64,000 nucleotides of DNA from Coptis chinensis (lineage: Eukaryota > Streptophyta > Magnoliopsida > Ranunculales > Ranunculaceae): the NCBI GenBank assembly GCA_015680905.1, contig CM027378.1, forward strand, positions 80,133,501 to 80,197,500. Reading direction: 5' to 3'. Both the position numbers and the translations under genes were made by a program. Below are positions 12,576-23,513 of the stretch, piece by piece; position 1 is the first letter of the stretch; the number at the start of each line of letters is the position of its first letter. A model generated the notes under the pieces. The model did not search any database and was not told the origin of the DNA. It saw nothing but the letters and a program-made list of their open reading frames with translations.

Positions 12576-13538
12576 TAGGATAAATCTAAGTTTCTTGATG
12601 AGGTTAAGAATTTTTTCTGGGATGATCCATACTTGTTTAAGTCATGCCCTGATCAGATTGTTAGGAGATGTGTCCCTGAGAGTGAGTTTCATAGTATTCT
12701 CTCTTTTTGCCATGACCATGCATGTGGTGGTCACTTTGGTCCTAAAAAGACTTTGGTCATAAAGTCGTAGTTAACTTTTAAAAATATAATATATTTTCTC
12801 ATTTTGGTACTCCTCGTGCAATTATAAGTTATAATTGTACTAATTTTACACACTGAGCATTTGAATCTTTAATGAAAAAAATACTCTATTACTCATAAGC
12901 TTGCTACCCCATACCATCCTCAAACTATTGGCCAAGTTGAAGTATCTAATAGGGAAATTAATCGGATTTTAGAAAAGACTGTACTGACCGTAAGGATTGG
13001 TCTCAACGTCTTAATGATTCTCTTTGGGCTTATAGAACTGCTTATAAGACTCCTATTGATATGTCTCCTTATAGGCTTGTGTTTGGAAAGGCATGTCATT
13101 TGCTTGTAGAATTGGAACATCGTTCTTTTTGGGCCATTAAAACGTTTAACTTTGATATTCGTTAGGCTGGTTCACAACGTAAAGTTTAGTTGAATGAGTT
13201 AGCTGAGTTAAGGAATGAGGCATATGAGAATGCCAAGATTTACAAAGAGCATTAAGATTTATCATGATAAATCTATTCTTTGCAAGTCTTTTGAACCTAA
13301 TAAAAAAGTCTTGCTATATAATTCTTGTTTGCATTTTTTTCCTGGTAAGTTACATTCTAGGTGGACTGGTTCTTTCATTGTTAAAACTGTTTTTCCTCAT
13401 GGTGCCGTTGAGATTGAAGATCCTATGGATGGTCATGTGTTTAAGGTAAATGGTCAACGTTTGAAACTATACCTTGACGGTTTGGCCGGGCAGGATGTGG
13501 AAAAGGTAAGTCTTCTTGATCCTATTTATCATGACTGA
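12576..13538 (+). pseudogene. Element A integrase relic, internally deleted
   Basis: Begins with the zinc-finger entry (FHSILSFCHDHACGGHFGPK, 12687-12750). About 100-130 codons are then missing compared with the B integrase, so the second half of the zinc finger and the first catalytic Asp (GIDFMGP in B) are gone. The sequence resumes near 12786; at the second Asp position IISD has become IISY. The segments [16 protein letters not shown] and the C-terminal domain at 13215-13538 (SRWTGSFIVKTVFPHGAVEI, NGQRLKLYLDG) are recognisable. No chromodomain follows, as expected for Athila/Tat and unlike chromoviruses. Confidence 0.8.
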
Positions 13539-14235
13539 TTGAGTATCATGTATGTTTTATTGCTTTTCATTTCTTTTTAAGTGTTGTTGGCGTCTTACTT
13601 AGCCCAAATTAAGGGTTGAGAGCACGAAATGGAAATATATTTTTCTCTATTTTTTTTTTCACAAAAATAGGCATGGGCACGGAGCGCGCCTTATGGAAGA
13701 GAAAACTGAGCGCGTGTGCACTCAGGGCGTCTTAAAAGTACTGTAAGTTGGTCAAGGCATGAGCGCGGAGTGTGCCTTATGCTGGAGAAAACTGAGCGCT
13801 CAGGCTTCTTAAAAAAATAAAAATAAAATAAAAACTAATTTTGCTGCTGTTGATGACTCCAACTCATAGCACTGATCAGTTGTGTGAAGCATTCGTCTGC
13901 TAGAGACGTTAACTATATCGCTTGTGGGAGGCAACCCATGTTTTTATTTTTGTTATGTCTTATGTGCACATATCTCATGCATTCCACTTTAGCACCTTTT
14001 CTCTGCCTTTTTGGAGACATGTAACTCTATGGAATGAGATTCGTGACACATTGTAGTCGTCGTAATACATTGGTACCTTTTTCTATATTATCACTGTTCT
14101 ATCTTTAGTAAGGTACAAATTTCTACAGGTGACTCGAGTTTTATTTTTCGTTTATGGAGCTATTGGTAACTTCTTCCCTTATTCTTTTACTTGTCCATCT
14201 ATTTGATTTTTGGAATTGAGCATCTATGTCAACAT
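13539..14235 (+). other. Element A post-pol region with 86-bp duplication
   Basis: Noncoding. Two imperfect direct copies of a GC-rich unit begin at 13670 and 13756 (GGCATG..CGGAGCG/TGTG..CTTATG..GAGAAAACTGAGCGC). At 13898-13940 lies GACGTTAAC, then CGCTTGTGGGAGGCAACCCATG, a stretch I have seen downstream of pol in related plant elements. Unlike B and D, no accessory ORF is found here. Confidence 0.6.
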
Positions 14236-14270
14236 TGAGGACAATGTCTAAAATAAGTTTGGAGGTGGGA
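14236..14270 (+). promoter_or_regulatory. Internal polypurine-tract-like motif of element A
   Basis: TTGAGGACAATGT followed by AAGTTTGGAGGTGGG closely resembles the true polypurine tract next to the 3' LTR (15733-15768) and lies about 1.5 kb upstream of it. Counterparts occur in B, C, D and E. Role unknown; by position it could act as a second plus-strand primer. Confidence 0.6.
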
Positions 14271-15750
14271 ACAAAATGTTTTGCTTAGCGAAAAATAAAA
14301 CTTATTTATACTATGCACTTAGGGGTAGTAGTATTGTTTCCTTTTCCATAATGATTATATTCTAGAAATCTCAGTTAGCATTAGAATTAAGAGTAGTTAT
14401 GAGAAACTTAGGTTAATATATAGGTAATAGTCTCTACATCTTTTCATAAATGTCTTACATGAATTTCATGAGTGTAGTTGGCAGTACTTTTCTGAGACCT
14501 AGGTTAGAGTGCTTAATTTTACATATCCGGTGAGAATCTAGCCTAAAAGCCTCGTATGAGTTGATATCTGAGTGATGACACAAGGAGTAGGAAATTCCTA
14601 GTGGAGAAATCACACGTTCACTTAGTTGATCACCATACCATATCTTAAGAGAGAATTTAGGCCATCTTTGGATCGATATAGCCATAAATTCAAACCTAAA
14701 GAATATTTTTTCCGATAGTTGCTCCTTGAGCCTTTCATTAGCCTTTTCATAAACCACAAATTCCTTACCCTTTATAAAAATAAAATAAAAATAAATATAG
14801 CCTACCCACTGGATGAGTTTGAGAAATAGGATGAAATGAAGAAAAGAAAAGAGAAAGACCTGTGGAAAACCAAGAATTTGTTAGTTTCTTTAAAAGAAAA
14901 AGAAAAGAAAGTTTCCATCTAAAGAATAGAAAAACAAAGAGACATTAAACAAAATAAAAAGTTATAACTCCAAAAGCAGAATCAAAGGAGTCAAAAGCCA
15001 AAACAAAATGGCTAAGGATAGAAACAAAGTGTAGAAGCAAAGTAAAAACAAGGCTTTCTTTATTTACATAATTTATAGACCTTATTTTCTCAGACTTGTC
15101 TATTTTGTTTATCCATTCCATTTATTCTTAAACTATCACCTAAGCCATACATAACACCTAATAAAGACCTTTAGCTCAATTAGGAATAGGTTGGTGTGAT
15201 AGTAAGTGGCAAATGTGTTTGAACCACCTTGGCTCCTTTGGATGTCATTGAGATTGAGAGGAAAAGTGTGCCCACTGCACACTGGAGTGAGCTGAAACCT
15301 GAGTGGAAAAATCAGAGTATTTTTGTCTTGAGACATTTGTGAGGACCTACTTAGGGACGTTATTCTAAAGTTTCAGAAACGGACCTACCATTGCATTTCA
15401 TAGTATTGTTCATTGCATGTATGTTTATTTTTAGATGATTTGATTATTATGCATATATTAACTTAGGTTTTCTTATGATTATTCTTTATTCGTTACTAGT
15501 GAGATGTATGAATACTTGAGATTAAATTAAGGAAACATTACTATTTTTTCTTAGTCAATATAGTATAGATGAAGTTTGTGAGTATCTTCTCGGAAAACTC
15601 TCACGAGACTAAACTCGTCCACTAGGGTAAACCTAGGGGTTTAAAAGGCTTGTTGCACATGCTGAGTGTAATCGTGATTCCTACGAAAGTGAGTTAAAAT
15701 TTTGTTTTTCTTAGTAGTTTAGTTTTAGTTTTGCTCGAGGATTAGCAAAA
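14271..15750 (+). other. Conserved 3' noncoding module, element A copy
   Basis: About 1.5 kb without a credible sense ORF. It nevertheless aligns by eye, almost end to end, with 52053-53610 (D) and with the reverse complement of 17976-19440 (B). Shared words include TAATGATAAAGACC-like TAAAGACCTTTAGCTCAATT (15162), GGATCGATATAGCCA (14670) and AAACGGACCTACC (15376). An open stretch on the opposite strand (14757-14455) is not preserved as an ORF in D or B, so I treat the conservation as nucleotide-level. Confidence 0.65.
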
Positions 15751-15768
15751 TGTAAGTTTGGGGGTATT
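15751..15768 (+). other. Polypurine tract of element A
   Basis: AAGTTTGGGGGTATT directly precedes the TGATAAGCACG start of the 3' LTR. It is preceded by CTCGAGGATTAGCAAAATG, as in the other elements. Confidence 0.75.
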
Positions 15769-16446
15769 TGATAAGCACGTAAATTTTTTATTCTATACGC
15801 CCAATTTTATATCAGTTAGTTCATTTACTTTATTTATTTGATTTAATTAGTACGCTTTTAGTGATTTTGCATGAAGTGGAGTTGAGTTGATTAAAAGTGT
15901 CAAAAATATTGAGAATGCATGAGTTCGTGATTTGCTTGGCGTTAGTTGTTCATTGGAAGTAGCCGAAAGATTATTTGTGGACTGAGTTATTATTTGCATT
16001 TTGATTCCTAGATGTTTTGGTTAGGCTATTTGATATTGGGCCTAACTAATCAAAAGAGGAAATAAAAGAAATAAGGTTTTGGGTTCATGGGCTTGAGTTG
16101 CCACATGACTAAAGTTACTAAAGCTTATAGCTTTTGTTGAAGTGATAAAAAGAGCAGACCATGTACTGGCCCAATAATTAACCAAAGCCCACACAACTAA
16201 CTAATGGCCACATGATTTCCTGTCCATCCGAGAAGCACCGTAGCAACACGTAGTTTCCTTCTCCATCCAATTCTCACAAAACAGAAAACCCATCCCTCAC
16301 ATTCCAGCGACCAAATCGAACACCTGAACCAATCAAGCCAAACCATCTACCATTCACCCCATACATCCAAGACCACCTGATCACTATCGATTATCCTTTA
16401 TTTAGATGGTTCATGACCCAACAGGAAACAAAGGACCGACACTAGC
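15769..16446 (+). mobile_element. Element A 3' LTR, first part (split by B)
   Basis: Starts TGATAAGCACGTAAAT. It matches the reverse complement of 36024-36693, the inverted LTR of the same family. At 16446 it is interrupted by element B and resumes at 33020. Confidence 0.85.
16442..16446. repeat. Target-site duplication of element B, left (CTAGC)
   Basis: CTAGC here and CTTGC at 33020-33024 differ at one base. The uninterrupted family copy near 36050 (reversed) reads GACACTTCGC at this place, so CTTGC is probably the original form and the left copy has mutated. Confidence 0.65.
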
Positions 16447-17963
16447 TGATCTTTACACTTTGAAGTCTTTAGATTTAATGCTTCTATTGTCCGTTTGGTG
16501 TAAATACAAGTTCCTACTCACGTGTTTTTGTTCGTTCATTTAGCTAGAGTAGGGATTCAAACCAACCTAAATACTAGGACAACGTACAACTTTTATTACT
16601 CTAAGTTAGGAAACATAATGAGTAAGTTTCTTATTTTACTTTATGGCAAACATGGTTGGTTATACTAAACTACTTAGTTTCCTTCTAGATTTTTAGGGTT
16701 ACTTAACATGCAAACTACAATAAAATGAAAATCGATTTATAAAAGTGTGGAGAGAGTAAATCCACTCATGTTTTGAACCACCCTTATTGCCTGACTCTAG
16801 TTATTGCATATTAATCTTCGTTAAAATTCCTAAATAAATTTTAAATTAGATTATATTGTGATCCCAAACAACATAACTCATCTCTAAGATTATGTTGCAA
16901 GCATGAGAAACTAAAATAATGACTTATCTCTAAGTCATCACCTTAGTTCCTAACTAAACTCCATACCAACTACCATTTTGGGGTAGGATGTAGAGTCTAG
17001 CTTATGGTTTTAAACAACTGCTAGAATTAAATAAAAAGGGTTATTCCTCACATAAGCATCATTAACCCTCCACAAAGGGAGAGTCTAGCTCATGATCCTT
17101 GGAATTAAAATGAAAGTTACAAAATATATATGTAAATGAGAGAGAGAAAGAAGAAATGAATACCAAACAACCCAATTACCTAAGGAAAACAGAAGTTTTT
17201 TTTATTTAGAACTAGAAGTGTTGTCCACCATTAAAGTGTTACAAGTTTTTCTCTAAAAACTAAGAACTAAAAAGTAAAGACAAGGAATGTAAACGAAAAT
17301 AAAAGTCAAGGAAGTAAAAGCTAGAACACTCCCCAAAATCCGCCCCTTTTTACATAAGAGAGCTTTTTTCTTTTCTTCCACGTGAAACACTCTCATCTCA
17401 TTTATTTTTCTCTTATCCACAACTAACCCCCATTTGACACCTTTCATTTTTTTAGACAATCATTACCTAAATCCAACCAACTCATTAACTTCATGCAACG
17501 TGTCAAATTTGCACCAATTATTTGCACCTTTGTCTTGACTTGCATGATGACTCATCAAATCTTGTGGGTCCATGTGCAGTGTCTAGTGGCAGTCCAGTAT
17601 TTTAAAATTTTTACAACTTCCCACCTATGCGTAGAGTTAAATCTATGTCTCACTCTTCACATTCGAGTCCCGGTTCAAGAGATATGAGCTATTTGATGCA
17701 ATAATCCCGCTTTCGACCGGATTTGTACGCTTAAGTCTTTGGGCTTTAGTCCGGATTTTGTTGGGTTTCACGTGGGCTTAATCGGAAAGCTTATGTATAC
17801 TCCCTATTTCGTGCTTAAATGCTGGCTTTATCATCATTTTTACGTTAGTTGCTCCAACCTGCAAAAGCACGAAAATGCGATTATTTCCTAATTATTAAAC
17901 ACATAATTAACCAAATTGCTATGTCTCTATGGGGTGTAATATCAATGTTTTGGGTGCTTATTA
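16447..17963 (-). repeat. Element B 3' LTR
   Basis: 1,517 bp, aligned by eye with 31458-33019 over its length. In plus view it starts TGATCTTTACAC and ends GGGTGCTTATTA (the canonical end CTTATCA has a C-to-T change). Confidence 0.9.
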
Positions 17964-17975
17964 CACTACCCCCAA
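17964..17975 (-). other. Polypurine tract of element B
   Basis: In minus view, TTTGGGGGTAGTG directly precedes the LTR. Upstream is CTTGAGAACAAGCAAAGTG, the family's usual approach to the tract. Confidence 0.7.
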
Positions 17976-19440
17976 ATAGCACTTTGCTTGTTCTCAAGCA
18001 AAGAAGAGACATTAAAACAGATAAGTGGCCAAAAGTGTGTAGTCCTAACTAATTCTCGTTTCGCAGAGTGCGGTTGCATTGACTGTATGCAACAAGGCCT
18101 TAAACCACTAGGAATTCCCTACTAGACGAGTTATAGCCTCGTGAGAGTTTTCCTGAGAAGATACTCACAAACTTCATTTATACTACAACGACTTAGTAAC
18201 AAAAGCTTGTTTCCTAAATTAATCTCAAATATCTATACATCTCCTTAGTAGGGAAAGAGGATTAGTTCCCTTGAAACTCAAGTTAATATGCATACAATAA
18301 TTAAAACATCTACATATGAACATGCATACAGTGAACTTTACATTGAAATGTACAAGCAGGGCCATTTCTGGATCCTTTGGAGAGCTTCCCTAAATGGGTT
18401 CTCATAGGTATGTGTCGAAACACAAATTCTCTCATAATTTCTCCACTCAGGTTTTGCTAACTCCATTGTGTATTGGCACACTTTTCCTCACATCTCAATG
18501 ATAACAAAGGGTTCGAGGTCGATCGATCACAACTACTACTTAATATCACACCATCCTACTCCTAATTGAGCTAGATGTCTTTATTAGGTATTGTGGGGCT
18601 TAGGTGATGGTTTAGAAGAAAATGGAAATGGATAATAAAAAATGACAAGTATGAGAGAATAGGGTTTTCAAGATATTTACACTAGAGAAATCTTTGTCTT
18701 CTTTTCCTGCTTTTACCTGAGTTTCCTACTTTGCTCTTAAGCCTTTGTACTTAAACTTTTTTTTTTCTTTTACCTAAGGCTTAAGAACATAATTCTATTT
18801 TTTCTTTCCTAAACCAAGTAATTGGCTTTTATTTGGGACAAGCCTTTCTCTTTATTTTTCTACATTTCATCCTATTTCTCATACTCCTCATTTGGGTAGG
18901 TTTAATTTATTTAGGGTTACTAGATGGGTAAGGGATTTTTGGTGAAAATGAAAGGTTTGATGAAAGGTCTAGTGGAGTGACTAGTGGTAGAATTTGTAAT
19001 AAGTATGAATTTTTGGCTATGTCGATCCAAAGACGGCCTAAATTCTCGCCTGGGGTTCGGATGGTGATCAAGTAAGTAGACACGTGATTTTCTCTACTTG
19101 GAACACTACTCATTTGTGTCATTACTCACATATCACAAGTATCGAGGCTTTTTGTTAGATTATCATAGGATTGATAGTTTAAGTAAACTAAATGTGGGTT
19201 CTAGAAACTTACTACTATGTACAATTGATGATACTCAGTGCATGAATACTCATGAAAAGAGGTTAAAACTATTGCGTATGTATTATCTTAAGTTTCTTAA
19301 AAGGAAACCCTAATTCGAATGCTAATGTGAGATTTCTAGACAATTTTCATCATTGAAAAGGAAACAAGACTTTGTCACTAAGTACATTTACTAACAAGAA
19401 AGTGGTATATACAGCCTACAAGTTGCCTATTTTTTGTTAC
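17976..19440 (-). other. Conserved 3' noncoding module, element B copy
   Basis: Minus-strand counterpart of 14271-15750 and 52053-53610. No sense ORF. Recognisable shared parts are the AACAAGGCCTTAAACCACTAG stretch near 18088 (plus view) and the TAATTGAGCTAGATGTCTTT stretch near 18561. Confidence 0.65.
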
Positions 19441-19444
19441 ATGT

Positions 19445-19485
19445 TTAAAGCACCCCCAAACTGAATGATGCTTAGTCCTCGAAGT
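19445..19485 (-). promoter_or_regulatory. Internal polypurine-tract-like motif of element B
   Basis: Minus view: TTCGAGGACTAAGCATCATT followed by CAGTTTGGGGGTGC. Same two-part structure and spacing to the true tract (about 1.5 kb) as in A and D. Confidence 0.6.
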
Positions 19486-19639
19486 ATCAATAGATAAAGA
19501 AAGAAATTACCTGAGAACCATGAGCAAAATTAGGGCTGGATTGCTGGAACACAAAGTTTGGATAACCTAATATATTATACATAAATAAACAAATAAAAAT
19601 AGTAGCACACGAAACATAACTATTTACAGTTAGATATAT

Positions 19640-20110
19640 GTACAATGGCATGCTCAAATTTACCATCTAGCAGGATGTGTTGGTCTGGTGTCCTCAAAAA
19701 TGAAATGCATTTCCTTAGCATCACGCCAAAAGATAATAGTCTGCCAAATTTCTGCCCATTCTTTGTCTCCGGATTTGTTCAAATGTGTCATCATTTTTTC
19801 ATCCTTCTGGTAACAACGAACTTGCCTCAGGTACCGAGTGGGACGTTTCCATTGCCTAAACCTTAATGAACGAATGATTCTGTTTGTTGGGCACATAGAA
19901 TCTACCTTGACCCTGTCATGAAAAGTAGCTGAAAACTGTGGAAAATGTGTCTTCATGATTCGGCAAGCGGTTACAGGTAAAAGTATATACTGATCCTGAA
20001 GAGTGCGAGCTCATTTCAGATTGGAGATAACACAACCTAAGATATCAAATAATGTATGACCTTGAGCCAGTGCATTGAATACTATGCAGGCAGCCTCATT
20101 GGCCGTAGAA
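19640..20110 (-). pseudogene. Accessory ORF Y of element B, C-terminal part only
   Basis: The minus-strand translation from about 20110 shows ANEAACIVFNALAQGH, then after one stop (about 20015) QYILLPVTACRIM, CPTNRIIRSLRF and WQTIIFWRDAKEMHF. These match, in the same order, residues of the intact 308-codon ORF Y of element D (ATGHM, YLLIPVLISRIM, RPTNSIIRSFRA, WQIIMAWQDAKEPHF). The N-terminal half of Y is absent in B. Function unknown; see the D copy at 50881-51807. The YLLIPVLISRIM-type stretch is less hydrophobic here, which argues against a conserved membrane span. Confidence 0.7.
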
Positions 20111-20317
20111 AATAGACCCTCCTATAATGACATTGAAAATCACATATTAAAATTGTTCTTGTCACAACGTGAATTATGACAATTCCAGTAGGCATTTCTT
20201 ACAAAAGAAGACACAAAGATAACAAAAAATTCATAATATGACGAAAAATGTAATAATATATTCAATTATTTATTTATTAACTTAGTATTATTATTTTATT
20301 TTTATTCAATAAGAAAA

Positions 20318-21562
20318 TCATGGATTATTATGATGATGATGGAGATGCAGATCGTGCATAAGATTTGTCAGTGCATCAATTTGTTGGCCTAGCTGCAGTT
20401 GAGTGTTGCCTTGGTTGACAAAGAGTGAAGTTTGATTCTCCATTAGGAGATCGAGATTTTGCAAGAACTGAGAATGATTTTCCAAGATTTCCTCCTGTTG
20501 AGCATCGTGCATTGCTTGACGTTCTTGGAAATTCAGAAGAGAGTTGATGAGAATTTCCTGATGTGCGTGTAGTTCCCTCATGCCTTGATGAAGAAATTGA
20601 ATACCTTCCATGGGGTTAAAAATGTTCTGCACGGCATTTTCATCAAAGAAATGTGCAGAGTTTGAGTTTTGGCCTTCCATTTCATCTGGCAGAGTATCTG
20701 GCGTCCAAGAACCACCGGCACAGTCTTTGTGAAGTACATTAACAACTGCTCTTTGAAGAGGTATTTCTGGGGAAATTGCTGGATAACCCCAACACATCAT
20801 AATTTTCGTGACAAAAGTAGGCAGAGGTGCTAACCTTTTTGTTTTCCTAGTGATCGCGTTCCAGAGGTGTTGGATTATGCAAAAATCATCTCTTTGATTC
20901 TACATAATCCAGAGTAGGTAGAGTTGAGGCTTGGTTACTTTAGATTGGTGTGACATACCCACCACATTGTGTCCCAACCAGTGGAGCACAACTCGTTGAT
21001 TCTGTTTCAAAGAGCGTTGAAGAACAACGTGATTTTTATTTCCGACTTTGCCACGAGATACAGTGGCACGTAGTAAAGATTTGACGGAATCAAATGATGA
21101 CTCTGGAAGGTGGAACTCCTGTGCATTCATTGGAATTTGAAGTATGTCGGAGATAATTTCCTTAGTCAATTCAAATCGTTGTCCATAGGCATGGAAATAG
21201 AATTTTCCAATTTCAGGTCTGCTAAATTGGTAGAACATCAAGACCAAGTCTCTGGAATAAGCTGCGTCTGCATGATATAGAAGAGGCATCCATCCTTGAC
21301 GTACAATTTCTATGTCATAAAAAGGAGAAAATTGGCCATCATCATAAAATTTCCGATAGTTCTTCTCGGGCACTATCTTTCTTGGTTGATCAATTTGAAA
21401 GTGTAAGTGATGGAGGGATAGTGGAGAAACCCTGAAATGAAAATGGCTGAAACGAAGAGATTTATAGCCAATATATGATCTTGTACGAATAAGGATGCCA
21501 AGTGCAGTTAGGTCCATAATTAATATATGAAAACACAAGTGAACCATCTGGTGTTGGTACAC
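20318..21562 (-). pseudogene. Accessory ORF X of element B, broken in two
   Basis: Two minus-strand open stretches, 21562-20900 (220 codons) and 20800-20318 (160 codons), appear to be one gene interrupted by a stop or frameshift near 20890. The first contains FSPFYDIEIVRQGW, LVLMFYQFSRPE and IISDILQIP. This pattern (aromatic-rich start, GW, FY, then a hydrophobic segment ending in P) recurs in the D copy at 48890 and resembles the 'putative plant transposon protein' ORFs found after pol in Athila/Tat-type elements. The second is Gln-, His- and Leu-rich and probably coiled-coil (QEILINSLLNFQERQAMHDA), ending in a His-rich tail. No enzymatic motif is visible. Role unknown; by position it corresponds to the env-like slot. 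Confidence 0.6.
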
Positions 21563-21880
21563 ACAATTATTTACAAAAACTATGGGTATCCATAGTATCT
21601 CTTTTCATGTCAGATGTCCAATAACAATTAATGAGGTATTAAAATGATAGAAAGTATGGAGGAAGGTTTCACAGGGTAGTTAGACCTACACGTAATTTTA
21701 GAATTGATGATCATAACTCAATAAAGGAAGCTGGTTATAATTATCGAGCTGCGTTCATGACAAGTGTTAGGTGTACCGTGTAGCGTGCACAATCTATTCT
21801 GAAAACAATAAGTTGAGATTGAATTATTTTGGTGAGTTATAGATTTTTCTTCTTTGTTATGGTTTTGATCGTTGCTTTAT
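21563..21880. other. Spacer in element B, nothing recognised
   Basis: No supported coding or repeat signal between ORF X and the AT-repeat block. Confidence 0.4.
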
Positions 21881-21957
21881 TTATTTATTTACTTATTATT
21901 ATTATTATATATTATTATTATTTTATTATTATTATTATATTATTATTATTATTATTT

Positions 21958-22003
<46 letters not shown>

Positions 22004-22018
22004 TTTTTTTTTTTTTTT
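21881..22018. repeat. (TTA)n / (TA)n / poly-T simple repeat
   Basis: A run of ATT/TTA triplets from about 21884 to 21960 passes into (TA)n at 21961-22000 and a T run to 22018. It lies in the region of element B between the small membrane-type ORF and ORF X. Confidence 0.95.
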
Positions 22019-22169
22019 GAGAAGGTAAAAATATAACTAATACGCACAAATATAAAATAGGGAACTTCTCCATTTAATACGTAAACCGTACAAATGTGTG
22101 AGAATTATTTATCATACCATACTAATATACAAAATGACAAAGGAAAAGAGAGATGTTGGTTACATAGAT

Positions 22170-22289
22170 CTAGATATTCTGGAGGATGTTATGCATGATC
22201 GACAGTAGAACAATGATAAATACTGTTATCACGAATAATGTGATAGCCCATTCGCGTTGCTCCGTTTCCAATCGCTCGATTGGATCCAT
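22170..22289 (-). CDS. Small 39-residue ORF with a predicted membrane segment
   Basis: Starts at the ATG at 22289 (MDPIERLETEQREW) and continues into a hydrophobic stretch of about 16 residues (AITLFVITVFIIVLLS), then MHNILQNI and a stop. A charged N-terminus followed by one hydrophobic segment suggests a small single-pass membrane peptide. I chose this start over a longer upstream frame because a plant-type TATA box and a CT-rich leader lie immediately before it. It is in the sense orientation of element B, between integrase and ORF X. I know no family for it. It could be chance, but the promoter context makes it worth recording. Confidence 0.4.
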   Translation of the reverse strand: MDPIERLETEQREWAITLFVITVFIIVLLSIMHNILQNI

Positions 22290-22366
22290 TATGTTGAAGA
22301 AAATGAGAATTTGGAATTTGTGGAGAGTGAGAGAAGGGATGAGTGAAGGTCGAAGAGGAGAGTTGG

Positions 22367-22374
22367 ATTTATAG
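22367..22374 (-). promoter_or_regulatory. TATA box before the 39-codon ORF
   Basis: Minus view: CCACTATAAATCC, then a pyrimidine-rich stretch (CCTTCTCTCACTCTCC) typical of plant 5' leaders, with the ATG about 80 bases after the TATA. This suggests an internal promoter for a subgenomic accessory transcript. Confidence 0.5.
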
Positions 22375-22503
22375 TGGAAAATCTGATCGTTTAGAAATCT
22401 GACCATTGGGTATCTGACCGGACACATGATTTGGGTCGGTTCTAATTTTTGGCCCAAGCCCAAATGAATTACGAAAATTCCCTTTATGTTCCGAAATGTC
22501 CCT

Positions 22504-23077
22504 TTATAGTGGAATTTCGATTCGTTTCAATTCCAAATTGAACGAATGAGATGTCAAAACGATCAGCATTAAAAATGCCATCCAATGGAATATGACAAAG
22601 GAACATTCAAACCTTTTTATTTTTATTATTTTATTATTACTATTATTTTTATTTTTGGGTTTTTTATTTTTATTTTTTTTATATACAAATGTACAAGGCG
22701 AGAGGAACGTGTCAACAACACTGGTAGTCCAGAAGAAACACCGCAAACAGCTAAATCAGGCAACTGTCATGTCGGCTCTGGGGCGAACCCAATCCAGCCA
22801 GACTGTGGCTTAACCTTTATGCTTTGGGGGTCTAGGGTTCAGGATGGTACCATCACTAACCAATGTGCAATGGTCTAGTAATAATATTACCCTTAGTACA
22901 TATGGTATAGCCTCAAAGCTCCCCGAAATACAGTCACATAGAAAACTGCTTGGGATTGGCCTGGTGGAATCCATTGCCTGTACGAACTAGGGAATGTTCG
23001 ATGTTGCATATCATGACTCTCTTTGGGCACCATGCTTAGTGCAAAGGGAAAGATGAAAGACATGAGTATATACATGT
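22504..23077. other. Element B spacer, unassigned
   Basis: It includes an AT-rich tract (22618-22680). From about 22690 to 23060 the composition is more balanced, but I see no recognisable motif on either strand. Confidence 0.4.
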
Positions 23078-23247
23078 TGAGTCTTTTAACGTCAGATCCT
23101 CAAGATGAATGTGAGTCTTTTAACGGCAGATCCTCAAGACGAATGTGAGCCTTTTAACATCAGATCCTCAAGACGAATGTGAGTATTTTAAAGTCAGATC
23201 CTCAAGACGAATGTGAGTCTTTTAACATCAGATCCTCTAGACGAATC
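23078..23247. repeat. 34-bp minisatellite, five copies
   Basis: Exact 34-bp period. Units start at 23078, 23112, 23146, 23180 and 23214, each reading TGAGTCTTTTAAC followed by TCAGATCCTCAAGACGAATG with a few substitutions. Tandem repeats in the region downstream of integrase are known in Tat/Ogre-type elements. Confidence 0.93.
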
Positions 23248-23513
23248 CCAACCTGTGGGAGCAACGGGACGACGACAAAGTTTATCCTGCTGAGCTGGTG
23301 TCAGACAATAATATACCTTATACCGGCTCATATTGGATAGTAGTTCAAGACCTGGACAGAAAGATGTTTGACAATTCATATACCATCCCATCTTTCGTGC
23401 ACGTCGCTTTCGAGCAAAAGTACTATGACCATTACCTATTCGAGATGGGTGAGACTTACACCAAATGTGAGCTGAAGTTCGCGAGGGAGAGAATAGAAAA
23501 GGAAAGAGAATGA
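23241..23513 (+). other. Unexplained coding-like ORF antisense to element B
   Basis: Open for 90 codons from just after a TAG in the last minisatellite unit to a TGA. It has protein-like composition: LWEQRDDDKVYPAELVSDNN, GSYWIVVQDLDRKMFDN, HVAFEQKYYDHYLFEMGE, and a charged helical end. There is no ATG near its beginning. It runs opposite to the sense strand of B. It could be a captured exon or chance; I do not recognise it. Confidence 0.35.

Noticed and set aside
14455..14757. 100-codon ORF antisense to element A in the 3' module
   Set aside because: The nucleotide sequence is conserved in D and B, but the frame is not open there, so conservation is not for this protein.
21829..22020. 63-codon ORF of Ile/Tyr/Leu/Phe
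   Set aside because: Translation of the TTA/TA simple repeat only.
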